Source: Blastocatellia bacterium AA13 (GTDB lineage Bacteria > Acidobacteriota > Blastocatellia > UBA7656). From it: 64,000 nucleotides of DNA. Below are positions 16,444-26,095 of this stretch, piece after piece; the stretch's first letter is position 1, and each line of letters opens with the position of its first letter. Location: contig QHVH01000047.1 in NCBI GenBank assembly GCA_003222245.1, positions 20,769 to 84,768 of the forward strand. The letters run 5' to 3'. A program made the position numbers and the translations under genes. The notes below the pieces were generated by a model that worked only from the letters and a program-made list of their open reading frames with translations, made no database searches and had not been told where the DNA came from.

Positions 16444-17970
16444 TCACGGGTTCAGACTGGCAAGCGCCGCCGCACGCATCACCTCGATTGGAGCGTTTCG
16501 TCCGGTCCAAAGCTCGAATTGCAACACAGCCTGACCGATTAGCATATCCAGACCGCTTATCGTATAGCATCCTTGCGAAGCCGCATCTTCAAGGAACTTC
16601 GTTGACAGCGGATTGTAGACGAGATCGTAGGCAATCTCGCATCCGTGCATCGAGCCTAATGGCGCCGGGCTCTCGCCTTCGCTGTGTCCTCGCATCCCAA
16701 TAGGAGTCGAGTTGATGACAATCTCCGAGTGTGAATCCGGAAAGCTCCCGATCGGCTCAATGTTTACCTCAGACGCGGCAAAGACGTCGGACGCTTTCTT
16801 CTCATCGCGAACAAACAGCGTGACTATAGCTCCGCGCGCCTTCAAGGCATGAACAACCGAGCGAGCGGCTCCGCCCGCTCCCAACACAGCGCATCGTTTG
16901 CCCAGGAGAGAGGCGACTTTCAACAACGGAGCGATGAACCCTTCCGCGTCTGTGTTGTGACCTTCGAGCCTGCCTTCCTTCACAACGATCGTGTTCACTG
17001 CACCGATAGCCAAAGCCGCCGGATCAATAACATCCAGGTATGGGATAATCGCGCTCTTGTGAGGCAGGGTTACGCTGAACCCTCCAGCATTCCAGTGCAT
17101 TTCTCGCGAGGAAGGGCTGACGAACTTTGCGATGAATTCACCGAGATCTCGGACCTGAAGCGGAAGATATACGTAGTCCATCCCTAATTCGTTGAATGCC
17201 GCGTTGTGAATCGCCGGAGATACCGAGTGCATCACCGGGCTGCCGATAATTCCGGTGATAATAGTATTCCTGGAGACTCGATTAATTCGATAAACCTCCC
17301 GCAGTTCTTCGCAGGTGAGTTGGCCTGGGGCCGATTCCCTTCCCCGCGCAAGCGAGCCGTAGGTCAAATAGGAGCCGCGGCTCGGCCCCAGTATTCGCGT
17401 TGCAACGCCCGCTTCGCCCATTACCATCGCAATCACGGGCCTATTCGTGTGATGAGCACGATCCAGGAGTCTAAACATCGCCAGTGAATCGGAAGAGTCG
17501 CTCGCCATAGTGACTATCTTATGAATGGCTGCCGGAAGAGCGGCGACGATCTCCCAAACCGCTTCCAAATCCGGAGGAGTCTCGGCGAAGTTATGATACG
17601 AGACGATCAGCCGCGATTGATCGGGTTCCATTGATGCAGCGGTGTGGTAGTGAGCGGCCTCCACATCGCAAAAGACCGAATACCTCTTGGCCCCATCAAT
17701 CAACAACCGCAGCCTGATCTTATCTTCGATCGCCTGTCGGCCTCCCTCATCAAGGGCTCTACACGTAATGATCGTCGGAAGCGGAGGATCCTCAATCAAC
17801 GGCCGTAGACTTTCGACTCTGGTGAAATCGAGATCGCGAAGATAGTCGAGCCTCAGCTCGATCATATCGGCGCAGGCGGCAGCTCTTTGCATTGCTGCTC
17901 GCGCCCCTTCAACCGTCGATTCGGTTATCGCCGCGCAGACTCTTACTGTAGGTTGTGCAATTGAATTCAT
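16444..17970 (-). CDS. aroDE: bifunctional 3-dehydroquinate dehydratase (type I) / shikimate dehydrogenase
   Basis: 508 residues. The start ATG at 17970 (MNSIAQPTVRVCAAI) gives a proper N-terminus; the upstream extension would run inside cysK. Residues ~1-225 are type I dehydroquinase: DMIELRLDYL, the His in SYHNF, and KIVTMA with the Schiff-base lysine. Residues ~235-508 are AroE: GIIGSPVMHSVSPAIHNAAF, FSVTLPHKS with the catalytic Lys, the NADP site VLGAGGAARSVVHAL, NSTPIGM and LIGQAVLQFELWTG. Together they carry out steps 3 and 4 of the shikimate pathway, the same fusion order as in plants. It follows cysK by 22 bases. Confidence 0.94.
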   Translation of the reverse strand: MNSIAQPTVRVCAAITESTVEGARAAMQRAAACADMIELRLDYLRDLDFTRVESLRPLIEDPPLPTIITCRALDEGGRQAIEDKIRLRLLIDGAKRYSVFCDVEAAHYHTAASMEPDQSRLIVSYHNFAETPPDLEAVWEIVAALPAAIHKIVTMASDSSDSLAMFRLLDRAHHTNRPVIAMVMGEAGVATRILGPSRGSYLTYGSLARGRESAPGQLTCEELREVYRINRVSRNTIITGIIGSPVMHSVSPAIHNAAFNELGMDYVYLPLQVRDLGEFIAKFVSPSSREMHWNAGGFSVTLPHKSAIIPYLDVIDPAALAIGAVNTIVVKEGRLEGHNTDAEGFIAPLLKVASLLGKRCAVLGAGGAARSVVHALKARGAIVTLFVRDEKKASDVFAASEVNIEPIGSFPDSHSEIVINSTPIGMRGHSEGESPAPLGSMHGCEIAYDLVYNPLSTKFLEDAASQGCYTISGLDMLIGQAVLQFELWTGRNAPIEVMRAAALASLNP

Positions 17971-17992
17971 GCAGGCGTCGATACGGCGGGAG

Positions 17993-18946
17993 TTACTGCT
18001 GCTTTTCTTCGTCGAAAGCGAAAAGGTCCGTTGTAAGGTACCGCTCACCGAGGTCGGGCAGAACGGCGACCACTCGCTTGTTAACACCAAGCTCTTCCGC
18101 GATCTTGAGCGCAGCCCAGCAGATCGCGCCCGACGATATACCGCAGAGAATTCCCTCTTCGCGAGCGAGCCTCCTTGCGATCCTCTTGGAATCATCGTAC
18201 TCGGCGGGAATTATGCGGTCTATGATTTCGGTGTTCAGCACGCGAGGTACAAAACCGGCGCCGATGCCTTGAATGGGATGAGGTCCGGGCGGCCCTCCCG
18301 AAAGCACGGCCGACTCCTTCGGCTCCACCGCTACGATCAGCACATCCCTGAGCCTCTCCTTGAGCACTTCGCCAACGCCGGTTATCGTGCCGCCGGTGCC
18401 GACCCCGGCAACGAACGCGTCAAGCTTCGCCGCGGTATCTTCGAGAATTTCTTCAGCCGTAGTCGCGCGGTGCATCGCTGGATTGGCAGGATTGTTGAAT
18501 TGCTGAGGTATGAAGCCATCCGGTGTTTCGCGCAAAAGTTGTTCCGCCTTCTCAATGGCCCCTCTCATACCCAGCGCATTCGGCGTCAATATTATTTCGG
18601 CTCCGAGAGCGCGAAGCACGCGAGTTCGTTCGGCGGTCATCGAATCCGGCATCGTAAGCACCAGCCGGTATCCCTTCGCCGCCGACGCCATCGCCAATCC
18701 GATCCCGGTGTTTCCTGAAGTCGGCTCGATTATCGTGGTCTTGCCCGGTGAGATCCGTCCGTCTCGTTCCGCGGCCGCAATCATCGCGAATCCGACTCGA
18801 TCCTTGACGCTTCGCATGGGGTTGAAGGATTCGAGTTTTACCAGCACCTCGGCTGAGTTTTGCGAAGGAAGGCGGTTGAGCCGTACCAACGGCGTATGTC
18901 CAATCGCCTCGAGTATGTTGCCGCAGATCGATGGCCGGGCCGGCAT
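17993..18946 (-). CDS. cysK: cysteine synthase (O-acetylserine sulfhydrylase)
   Basis: 317 residues, full length. The PLP-binding lysine is in MRSVKDR near residue 47; the substrate loop is [12 protein letters not shown]; the phosphate loop is [10 protein letters not shown]; the C-terminal site is ISSGA. It makes cysteine from O-acetylserine and sulfide in the cytoplasm. AGGAGT lies 8 bases before the ATG. The NPMRSVKDR form, in place of the usual NPxxSVKDR, is a common variant. aroDE follows closely, so both are probably transcribed together. I see no S-box or T-box type leader. Confidence 0.95.
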   Translation of the reverse strand: MPARPSICGNILEAIGHTPLVRLNRLPSQNSAEVLVKLESFNPMRSVKDRVGFAMIAAAERDGRISPGKTTIIEPTSGNTGIGLAMASAAKGYRLVLTMPDSMTAERTRVLRALGAEIILTPNALGMRGAIEKAEQLLRETPDGFIPQQFNNPANPAMHRATTAEEILEDTAAKLDAFVAGVGTGGTITGVGEVLKERLRDVLIVAVEPKESAVLSGGPPGPHPIQGIGAGFVPRVLNTEIIDRIIPAEYDDSKRIARRLAREEGILCGISSGAICWAALKIAEELGVNKRVVAVLPDLGERYLTTDLFAFDEEKQQ

Positions 18947-19050
18947 TAGATTGACTCCTAATGATGGTAGATTGGAGATGCGGCCGGTGCGAATGACCGG
19001 CGATCCCGCTGCTGCTTCAGGCGCTATAGCTTAACACACAGCTTAAGGCG

Positions 19051-19084
19051 TCAGAAAAGAAATGACCCGGCTTCGGTAGCCGGG
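19051..19084 (-). terminator. intrinsic terminator downstream of the secreted protein gene
   Basis: Read on the minus strand, CCCGGCT-ACCGA-AGCCGGG is followed by TCATTTCTTTTCTGA, a GC-rich 7-bp hairpin with a T-rich tail. It lies about 120 bases after the stop of the 19207-19680 gene and would also insulate cysK from upstream transcription. Confidence 0.6.
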
Positions 19085-19106
19085 CGCAGTCCCTGGTGTC
19101 TTGTTG

Positions 19107-19144
19107 CGCAGGGATGGCGGCTCGCGTGAGACGCCATCCCTGCG
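19107..19144. repeat. perfect 13-bp inverted repeat
   Basis: CGCAGGGATGGCG at 19107-19119 and its exact complement at 19132-19144 enclose a 12-base loop. It is directly upstream (minus-strand sense) of the T-rich terminator. It could be a second terminator stem, an mRNA 3'-end stabiliser or a small dispersed palindromic element. Confidence 0.7.
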
Positions 19145-19206
19145 GATCCGAGACTTTTCCAGCCGGAATTCTCCTTTGCAGTCAAACCCGGAAAACTCTT
19201 TATGGT

Positions 19207-19680
19207 TTACGGCGGACAACTGCAGACGTTGCCGAAAGAGGTAGTGTCGTAAATCCGAAGTACTTGCCAGGAACCGCCTGGAACCGGTTGGAAGGTGATT
19301 GTTGCCGTGCCTGTGCGTTGGCCCGTGTTGAACCCGGCCGAAACGCTCCGATCCGGCTTACGATCGCTCAGAAGTATGATCGAGTTCTGGACCGATACAA
19401 TGCCGGTACCGCTCAATGTGAAGCCCAGGCAGTCCGAAAACGTGTAGGCTCCGCTGGTGTTGTCAAAAGTGAGCACCTTGCCCGACGTGTTGTCACGCAG
19501 GCAGCTTGTTCCGGGAATGGGCGCAACCATACTCCCTGCGGTCGCCATCTCCAGAGGTTGATCAACGGAACTTGCCTTCGCTTGCAATGCCGAGGCAAGC
19601 ATCACGAGCACGAATATGCCAAGCGCGATCTCTATGCTGATTCCGGTAAACTGCTTCATGCGATAGACGAAGCTTTTCAT
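19207..19680 (-). CDS. secreted or membrane-anchored protein, pilin-like start
   Basis: 157 residues. A strong AGGAGGAGA ribosome site precedes the ATG. A basic start and one hydrophobic segment (IEIALGIFVLVMLASALQAKA, residues ~16-36) look like a signal peptide or N-terminal anchor; the FTGISIE context recalls a type IV pilin without the usual Gly-Phe cleavage site. The remainder is rich in Thr/Ser/Gly with four Cys (TSCLRD, SDCLGF, VCSCPP). No family is recognised. A promoter and two hairpins frame it as a single-gene unit. Confidence 0.6.
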   Translation of the reverse strand: MKSFVYRMKQFTGISIEIALGIFVLVMLASALQAKASSVDQPLEMATAGSMVAPIPGTSCLRDNTSGKVLTFDNTSGAYTFSDCLGFTLSGTGIVSVQNSIILLSDRKPDRSVSAGFNTGQRTGTATITFQPVPGGSWQVLRIYDTTSFGNVCSCPP

Positions 19681-19866
19681 TCAGTTCTCCTCCTGACCCG
19701 CATTTCCTTGGGCCGATTGTCAAAACCACTGACTAAAAAAGGGGAGATGGTTGGTGCACGAGACCTCAATTGCAGAGGTCCAAGAAATCGCAGGAGGGCG
19801 CGCAATCCGCGCTCGTCGTGGGAGCAATTCCGTATACTTCACTACTAACTGAGAACTTCGCGTCGT

Positions 19867-19895
19867 ATCGTATAGGCTCGTATCGACCGCGTCAA
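19867..19895 (-). promoter_or_regulatory. sigma-70 type promoter for the secreted protein gene
   Basis: On the minus strand TTGACG (19895-19890), 17 bases, then TACGAT (19872-19867). Transcription would begin near 19860, giving a leader of about 180 bases. The 19681-20009 gap holds this leader and the start region of the divergent permease; no other feature is seen in it. Confidence 0.45.
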
Positions 19896-20009
19896 GCACG
19901 AAGTTAATTCATCAGGTTATTGAAGAACTATCATCATCTCCTTGCATTAAGAACGGCGTTGAAATAGGCTCTGGCAGTCGCTGGTCCCGGTTAACCTCGG
20001 TGCAAAACG

Positions 20010-21479
20010 ATGGACAATCAGAACGAAATTGCTGAAGAGCAGTTTCGCCTCGAAGAGGAACGCGTCGAGGCGCGCAGCGCGGTATTCAAGAAAGAACTGG
20101 GGCTGACCGACCTGGCTCTCACACAGGTGCTATTTATCGTGGGTCTCCCATGGATCGGTGTGGCAGCCAAGCAAGGCCCTTCGCACGTGATCTTCTGGCT
20201 TCTGGCGATGCTTTTCTTTTACATCCCGTCCGCCGTCGTCGTGATTTATCTCAATAAGATCATGCCGCTCGAGGGCGGCCTTTATCAGTGGTGCAAGCTT
20301 GGCTTCAACGAGCTTATGGGCTTCGTCGTCGCCTGGAATCTCTGGTTATTCGCGATCCTGAATACATCGGAAATAGGGCTTCAGATTACGCAGTATCTGG
20401 TCTATGTCATCGGACCGGGCAGAGAAGGACTGACCGCGAACAAGTGGTTCATCGGCGCCGTAAGCACCGCTACCGTGGCGCTGCTGGTGACGATTGCGGC
20501 GATTGGACTCGGCGTCGGGAAGCTGGTGCATAAGGCAGGCGGAGCGCTCATGCTCATCACCTTCGCGGCGATATTGCTGCTGCCTCTGCTAAACAGAGCC
20601 AACGGATCGCTGAGCGATTATCACCCGCTCGCGACTGAAATGCCGGTTCTCTCCATTATGAGCTTGAACCTCCTTGGGAAAATGGGATTCGGCGCGCTTG
20701 GAGGCTTCGAGTATGTAGCGATTCACGCCGGCGAGTGCCGTGATCCAGTCAGGGCAATCACCCGCTCCGTTTGGCTTGCCGCTCCGGTGATCGCAATCAT
20801 GTTCATCCTCGGCACCAGCTCGGTTCTCGCGCTGGTTCCGATAGATCAGATCGATCTCATTGCGCCGATTCCTCAGGTATTGAGCAAAGGTTTCGGCCCG
20901 CTCGGCGTCGCGGCATCCATCGCCCCGATCGCCATCATGGCTCTGTTGTGCATTCGCGTAGCGCAATCAAGCGTGATGTTCAGCGGCAACACTAGACTTC
21001 CGATGGTGGCAGGTTGGGACAAGCTGCTGCCGGACTGGTTCACGCGATTGCACGCCATTCACAAGACGCCGGTGAATTCGATACTGTTTGTTGGAGCGGC
21101 CACGCTCGCCTTAGGCATCGCGGGACTGATCGGTGTCGGAAAGCAGGAGGCGTTCCAGATTCTGTGGAATGCTTCGGGCGTATTCTATGCGCTGACCTAT
21201 CTCGTGATGTTCGCGATACCGATGATCGGTCTCAAGGGCGTAGAACCTGCGCCGCCGCTCTGGTTGAAGCTGGCCGCGGCCAGTGGGTTCCTCATGACGC
21301 TGCTCTATGTAGCGCTGTCGATCATTCCCATAGTCCAGGTCGAGAGCCGAGTCATGTTTGCCGTGAAAATCTCCGGCCTGATAATTATGACGAACGTGCT
21401 GGCGGTTCTGATTTTTGTTGTAATCGGCAAGCGCCGGCGAGCGACTGCGCCGGAAGCTGTAGCTGAACCCGCGAAATGA
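20010..21479 (+). CDS. APC family amino acid/polyamine permease
   Basis: 489 residues with about 12 hydrophobic helices, starting after a ~30-residue acidic N-terminus. Typical APC features are present: helix 1 unwound region VGLPWIGVAAKQGP, the Gly-rich PLEGGLYQWCKLG of helix 2, and LGGFEYVAIHAGECRDP corresponding to the family's FxGxE...GE.knP motif in helix 6. It should import amino acids or amines by proton or antiport coupling; the substrate cannot be read. It stands alone, 114 bases before a regulator gene in the same direction. Confidence 0.85.
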   Translation: MDNQNEIAEEQFRLEEERVEARSAVFKKELGLTDLALTQVLFIVGLPWIGVAAKQGPSHVIFWLLAMLFFYIPSAVVVIYLNKIMPLEGGLYQWCKLGFNELMGFVVAWNLWLFAILNTSEIGLQITQYLVYVIGPGREGLTANKWFIGAVSTATVALLVTIAAIGLGVGKLVHKAGGALMLITFAAILLLPLLNRANGSLSDYHPLATEMPVLSIMSLNLLGKMGFGALGGFEYVAIHAGECRDPVRAITRSVWLAAPVIAIMFILGTSSVLALVPIDQIDLIAPIPQVLSKGFGPLGVAASIAPIAIMALLCIRVAQSSVMFSGNTRLPMVAGWDKLLPDWFTRLHAIHKTPVNSILFVGAATLALGIAGLIGVGKQEAFQILWNASGVFYALTYLVMFAIPMIGLKGVEPAPPLWLKLAAASGFLMTLLYVALSIIPIVQVESRVMFAVKISGLIIMTNVLAVLIFVVIGKRRRATAPEAVAEPAK

Positions 21480-21593
21480 GAGGCTCGAACAAATCGAGAT
21501 CCGATAGTATCGCGCCGCTCGCAAGTATGAGTTTTCAGGGCCCCGTCGAGTAAAAACCATCAAGGAAGCGCGCTCGCGCGCCCGCTGAGTGGG

Positions 21594-23744
21594 ATGATGG
21601 ATTCAATAAAAAGCAGGGTTGCTCACTACGAGCTGCTCGAGTTTCTCGGCGCGGGCGCCATGGGCGAAGCCCACAAAGCGCTGGACCTGCGGCTGGGCCG
21701 CGAGGTGGCCATAAAATTCGTAACCTCGGCTGCCGTCATCATTAACTCGGATAGGCGCCTTATCGAAGAAGCTCGGGCGGCTGCCCGCGTCAATCATCCC
21801 AACATCGCAACTGTTTACGACCTCAATCAGGAGAACGGCAAGCTCTACATAGTGATGGAGTACGTCGAAGGACGCTCACTCTCGACAAGACTCGAAGAGG
21901 GACCGCTCAGTCTCGAAGAAGCCATCGACATCAGCATCCGCATTGCGGACGCGCTGAACGCGGCCCACGCTTCCGGCCTGATTCATTGCGATCTTAAGCC
22001 GGCGAACGTAATGCTCTGCCGGACCGGGATCAAGGTGCTTGATTTCGGATTGGCGAAGTTGACATCAATTGAGGACAAGGGTCGGCTTTGCGATGAAGGC
22101 CATGAGCTTGTCTTATCAAACTCGGCAGACACGACGAGCCTGGAGTCGGAATCCGAAGGCGACGGCGTCACCGGCACGCTCGCCTACATGTCGCCCGAGC
22201 AGCTTAGAGCCGCGAGCCTTGACGCAAGAACCGATCTCTTCTCCGCGGGTGTTTTGATCTATGAAATGGTTGCAGGCCGCCGTCCCTTTGAAGCCGATCG
22301 CAAACGCGGGCTCATAGGATCAATTTTGAACGGCGAACCGCCGCCAATGAGCGCCTTTCGCGAAGATACGCCGTTGGAGCTCGAGCGCATCGTTCGCAAG
22401 GCTCTGGCGCTCGAAGAATACAGCCTTAGCCGATCCGTGCTGTCGAGCGTGCTCCGCAACGGAGAAGCGTTACTGCTTGAAGATGCCTCGCAGGATCCGA
22501 GCTTTTCACAGGAAGCAAGCGTGATCCAGCTTCAGTTGAAATCGGTGCTGGCCGTCCCTCTGGTGTTCAAGCAGCGCCCGGTCGGCGCCATCTACATCGA
22601 GAACAGCACACAGGCCGCCGCGTTCGATGAAAGCGACCGCCTGTTGTTAGAGCTCGCTTCCAGGCTGGCGGTCTTTTATCTCCATCAAGCTCGGCTCCTG
22701 CCCGTCGAGCTGGGACGAAGCAGTCGAATATTCTTCGATTCGAGCAAAGCCTCGCGCGAGATTGTCGGCCGCGATCCCGCGATCGGTAAGCTCCTTGAGA
22801 AGGTTTCGCGGCTGGCGGACTCGATGGCAACGGTTCTGATCGAAGGCGAAAGCGGTTCCGGCAAGGAGCTGGTCGCCAGGGCATTGCATTATCAGAGCTC
22901 CCGCGCCGACAGGCCGTTTGTCGCAATCAACTGCGCGGCCATACCGGATAGTCTTTTCGAATCGGAGCTCTTCGGATACGAGAAGGGGGCGTTCACCGGA
23001 GCGCTTGAGCGGCGCGCGGGCCGACTCGAACAGGCAAACGGGGGAACGCTTTTTCTCGACGAAGTGAATGAGCTCGCCTATCCCCTTCAGGCCAAGCTCC
23101 TGAGATTCCTCCAGTCGAACGAGTTTGACCGCCTCGGCGGTAAAGAATCCACCAGAGTCGATGTCCGGGTCGTGGCCGCCGCGAGCAAGAACCTCAAATC
23201 GCTTTCAGAGGAAGGGCGGTTTCAGGATGCGTTGTTCTATCGACTCAACGTGGTTCCGCTAAGACTGCCGCCCTTGCGTGAGCGCAAATCCGACATACCG
23301 CTGCTCGTCGACTGGTTCCTCGAAAAGTTCGCGCGGGTCTATGGCGTGACGCTTCGGTGCGACCCGGAGGTATACGACTGTCTGATCGAGTATTCGTTTC
23401 CAGGAAATGTACGCGAGCTTGAGAACATAATTCATAGACTTGTGGCGCTGGCCGAGCACGACTCGATTCGGTTGGGCGACTTGCCCGCGGAGGTTTTGGG
23501 CGTTGAGACGCAGCGCGTCAGTGTAGCCAGGGATCCGTACGAGCGCCTGCTCAAGCGCCCTCTCAAAGACCTTGAAGACCTAAGAAACAGGAAGGAGGCG
23601 GTAGATCGAATCTTCTCGGAGCGAGAGCGGGAATTGATCGATCGAGTAATCAATGAATGCGGCGGCAGCATCACCCGGGCGGCGCAACAACTCGGTGTGC
23701 ATCGCATTACTCTTCACAAAATGTTGAACCGGACCAAATCCTGA
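21594..23744 (+). CDS. Ser/Thr kinase fused to GAF and sigma-54 activator AAA+ / Fis-type HTH
   Basis: 716 residues. Residues ~10-270 are a eukaryotic-like kinase: [13 protein letters not shown]-loop, [15 protein letters not shown] (Arg of HRD replaced by Cys), [15 protein letters not shown]. The domain stops early at IVRKALA (residue ~270) and runs straight into the second half of a GAF domain ([33 protein letters not shown], ~275-375). Residues ~395-640 are the sigma-54 AAA+ domain with [25 protein letters not shown] and [12 protein letters not shown]. The end ([19 protein letters not shown]) is a Fis-type HTH. Such a protein would switch on RpoN promoters in response to kinase/GAF input. 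The kinase-GAF seam looks like an in-frame deletion or fusion. Confidence 0.9.
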   Translation: MMDSIKSRVAHYELLEFLGAGAMGEAHKALDLRLGREVAIKFVTSAAVIINSDRRLIEEARAAARVNHPNIATVYDLNQENGKLYIVMEYVEGRSLSTRLEEGPLSLEEAIDISIRIADALNAAHASGLIHCDLKPANVMLCRTGIKVLDFGLAKLTSIEDKGRLCDEGHELVLSNSADTTSLESESEGDGVTGTLAYMSPEQLRAASLDARTDLFSAGVLIYEMVAGRRPFEADRKRGLIGSILNGEPPPMSAFREDTPLELERIVRKALALEEYSLSRSVLSSVLRNGEALLLEDASQDPSFSQEASVIQLQLKSVLAVPLVFKQRPVGAIYIENSTQAAAFDESDRLLLELASRLAVFYLHQARLLPVELGRSSRIFFDSSKASREIVGRDPAIGKLLEKVSRLADSMATVLIEGESGSGKELVARALHYQSSRADRPFVAINCAAIPDSLFESELFGYEKGAFTGALERRAGRLEQANGGTLFLDEVNELAYPLQAKLLRFLQSNEFDRLGGKESTRVDVRVVAAASKNLKSLSEEGRFQDALFYRLNVVPLRLPPLRERKSDIPLLVDWFLEKFARVYGVTLRCDPEVYDCLIEYSFPGNVRELENIIHRLVALAEHDSIRLGDLPAEVLGVETQRVSVARDPYERLLKRPLKDLEDLRNRKEAVDRIFSERERELIDRVINECGGSITRAAQQLGVHRITLHKMLNRTKS

Positions 23745-23972
23745 ATGAGAGGCGCCTGATCGTAGCCGCCTCCGCTACACCTTTTCGAAAGACGCGAGGA
23801 TTGTTGCCGACCTATCCTTCCCCTCAGTATCCGCATTGGCTACTGTCCCCGCCAGAACATACTTCCATCCCCTTCAAGAACTCGTCTGTCACCAAGCAGA
23901 TACAAATTGAAAGCATAAACCGATTGAATGGCGCACCTCTTGATCTGCACCTCTGCCAGGAGGACTTACAAG

Positions 23973-24626
23973 ATGGACTTCAGGATGTATCTCAGAATCA
24001 AAAAACTCGCAGCGATAATTCTGCTCTTTTGCATCGCGCCGTTCGCGAGCCCGGGGCCAATTGAAGAATCTCGAATCGATTCGCTTCCGCCGGTCTCGAG
24101 TGTCGTAGTAGCAGTGCAGCTCGACTCACCCGACTTCACATTGATGGAGTTCAAGTATCGAGTCTTTTACAACAAGTCGGAAGTGAAACACATTCCGCTG
24201 ACCGATTATGATTTCAAAGCGGCGTTCACCGACGAGTTGCTCCCGGCTCTTACTGAAGACAAGCGGATGACGTGGAGAAAGTCGGACTCCACCGAAGTAA
24301 TTGATGTCCCGGCGCTGTGGGATCGAAAGGTGCAGCCGCCCAAGATCGAAGCCGACCGGATCCTGTTGGTTCAGATTCAAGGTTACGGTGCGTTCACGGC
24401 GAGTCTTGCCGCGGATAAATTTTTTCTGCAGGCGCGATTCAGGCTTGTTGAGCGAGCGAGCAACAAAAAGCTCTGGGAAAAGAAGCTATTCGAGAGAATC
24501 GATCTCAACGGGAAAATAACCGAGCTTCAGGCCGACAACCAGAAAGGGCTGAAGGAAGGCATTAACAAGGTTCTCGAAAAACTCTGCGCCAAGATTGCCG
24601 CCGAAATTCGAAGCGCCAACATGTGA
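23973..24626 (+). CDS. exported protein of unknown function
   Basis: 217 residues from the ATG at 23973, which has AGGAGG about 9 bases upstream. A basic N-terminus and a hydrophobic stretch (LAAIILLFCIAPFASPG) make a signal peptide. The body is mixed alpha/beta with ILLVQIQGYGAFTASL and ARFRLVERASNKKLWEKKLFE, resembling outer-membrane-associated lipoproteins that bind lipid or peptidoglycan, but without a lipobox Cys. No family is assigned. The PEGA gene starts 13 bases later, so the two form an operon. Confidence 0.6.
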   Translation: MDFRMYLRIKKLAAIILLFCIAPFASPGPIEESRIDSLPPVSSVVVAVQLDSPDFTLMEFKYRVFYNKSEVKHIPLTDYDFKAAFTDELLPALTEDKRMTWRKSDSTEVIDVPALWDRKVQPPKIEADRILLVQIQGYGAFTASLAADKFFLQARFRLVERASNKKLWEKKLFERIDLNGKITELQADNQKGLKEGINKVLEKLCAKIAAEIRSANM

Positions 24627-24639
24627 GGTAAAGGAACTC

Positions 24640-25356
24640 GTGAGCAAACAAAATAAACTTGCGCCAGTCTGTTCGGCCGCGGCGATGATCTTCTTCGTTT
24701 GCTTTTCCTACGGAAACGACCCTCGACCGGCATCAGCAGCGACCCCTCAGGACAATTCCACCGGATCGATCCGAGTTAAATCAGACGCGACCGCCGTTCA
24801 AGTCTTTCTTGACGACAAAGAAGCCGGCGCGACTCCGGTTATACTCAAAGACATTCCCGCGGGTGTTCACCGCCTCATGCTGATCAAAGAGGGCTATGAA
24901 GATCACATCGAGCAGGTACAGGTAGTAGCGCAAAAGGCCGCTTCGGTTTTCGCCGTGATGAAACGACTGACCGCGAAACTTCCCGATTTACCGGTAGACT
25001 TCAAGGTCATGCACCAGCATCGACTCGGCTATTGCGTGGGCGTCATCACCGTCTCGTCGGAGGCGCTTGATTACAAGTCCGAAAAGGCCGATGACGTCTT
25101 TCACCTGCCGATCAAGGAACTCAAGTCGGTATCGCGTTCGTGGGGTCCGGTGCCCGGCGTCGGACCTTCGGGCATTAATGGTCCCACGGACGCAATGGCG
25201 TTTCGAGTTGAAGCGCCCGGCAGAGCATATGGTTTTCTCGCCTTCAAAGACTCAACGGCGGACCCGGTGAGCGTTGCTTCCGTGAAGACAAAGGAATTGT
25301 TCCAAGTCGTCTACGCCCTGTGGTCTACGACATTGAAACCAAAGGAGAACAAGTAG
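24640..25356 (+). CDS. exported PEGA-domain protein
   Basis: 238 residues from GTG 24640, with AAAGGA just upstream. A signal-like segment (LAPVCSAAAMIFFVCFSYG) is followed near residues 45-100 by a PEGA domain: GSIRVKSDATAVQVFLDD, then TPVILKDIPAGVHRLMLIKEGYED. PEGA domains are surface beta folds, often in S-layer or signalling proteins. The second half (MHQHRLGYCVGVITVSSEALDY...LPIKELKSV) resembles a PH-like module; this is tentative. It is paired with the exported protein directly upstream. Confidence 0.7.
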   Translation: MSKQNKLAPVCSAAAMIFFVCFSYGNDPRPASAATPQDNSTGSIRVKSDATAVQVFLDDKEAGATPVILKDIPAGVHRLMLIKEGYEDHIEQVQVVAQKAASVFAVMKRLTAKLPDLPVDFKVMHQHRLGYCVGVITVSSEALDYKSEKADDVFHLPIKELKSVSRSWGPVPGVGPSGINGPTDAMAFRVEAPGRAYGFLAFKDSTADPVSVASVKTKELFQVVYALWSTTLKPKENK

Positions 25357-25385
25357 CGGTCTATCCTGCTATCTTGAGTCCGGCC

Positions 25386-25961
25386 TCACGCGTTCGGTTC
25401 GGCGCCGGGCTTCCATTTGATGTTGCAGCCGATGCTCGGCTTCTGATGCTCATCGATCGCGTGATCGCTCAAAGCGGCATCCACAGCCCCTCTCAGGTCG
25501 CCTCCGGTTACGGGAACTCCGTTGCCTGGGCGGCTGTCGTCCAGTTGACCGCGATAAACAAGTTTTAGCGAGGAATCGAACAAGAAAAAATCCGGAGTAC
25601 AGGCGGCTTGGTAGGACAGCGCCGCCTTCTGGTCCTCGTCATAGCAAAACGGAAAGCGAAAACCGAGGCTCTCAGCCATCTCTTTCAAACGCGGAGGTGC
25701 ATCGTCGGGAAAGGCCTCCGCATCGTTCGAGCTGATCGCTACGATTCCGAGACCCGAGTCTTCGTAGTCTCTGCCTATGCGAGCGAGCTCGTTCTGAACG
25801 TGCTTAACAAAGGGGCAGTGCGGACAGATGAACATCACAAGAAAGGCCTTCTTGCTCTTGAAGCTATTCAAAGAAACGGTCTCTCCGCTGACCACGTCCG
25901 GCAGCGTGAAATCGGGAGCGATGGTTCCAAGCGCGAGCATTGTCGAAGGGGTCTCTGGCAT
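25386..25961 (-). CDS. thioredoxin-like peroxiredoxin (redoxin family)
   Basis: 191 residues with the AhpC/TSA-type thioredoxin fold: APDFTLPDVVSGETVSL, LVMFICPHCPFVKHV with a CPHC pair near residue 46, and CTPDFFLFD with the cis-Pro region. Lacking a signal peptide, it should act in the cytoplasm as a thiol oxidoreductase or peroxidase. Its stop is 30 bases from the convergent PEGA gene. The family commonly includes a third Cys (here AACTPD). Confidence 0.85.
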   Translation of the reverse strand: MPETPSTMLALGTIAPDFTLPDVVSGETVSLNSFKSKKAFLVMFICPHCPFVKHVQNELARIGRDYEDSGLGIVAISSNDAEAFPDDAPPRLKEMAESLGFRFPFCYDEDQKAALSYQAACTPDFFLFDSSLKLVYRGQLDDSRPGNGVPVTGGDLRGAVDAALSDHAIDEHQKPSIGCNIKWKPGAEPNA

Positions 25962-26023
25962 CAGCGGCTCCTCGTATATGAAATTTGGATTCGTTGCGAA
26001 ATTGTACTTGTCGGATGCGGTAG

Positions 26024-26066
26024 TTTCAAAAGAAGCAGCGCGCTCAAGAATATCGAGCGCGCTGCT
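26024..26066 (-). terminator. strong intrinsic terminator
   Basis: A perfect 12-bp stem (AGCAGCGCGCTC at 26034-26045 with GAGCGCGCTGCT at 26055-26066) and a 9-base loop. On the minus strand it is followed by TCTTTTGAAA. It lies 30 bases after the stop of the 26096-26845 gene. Confidence 0.8.
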
Positions 26067-26095
26067 CTTGGCTCGTTTCGAATCTGTACAGCCTA

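Noticed and set aside
18947..19050. riboswitch (SAM or T-box) ahead of cysK
   Set aside because: The leader is short and shows no conserved S-box or T-box sequence or structure.
24595..24639. earlier start for the PEGA gene
   Set aside because: It would overlap the preceding gene; GTG 24640 has a ribosome site and begins the signal peptide.
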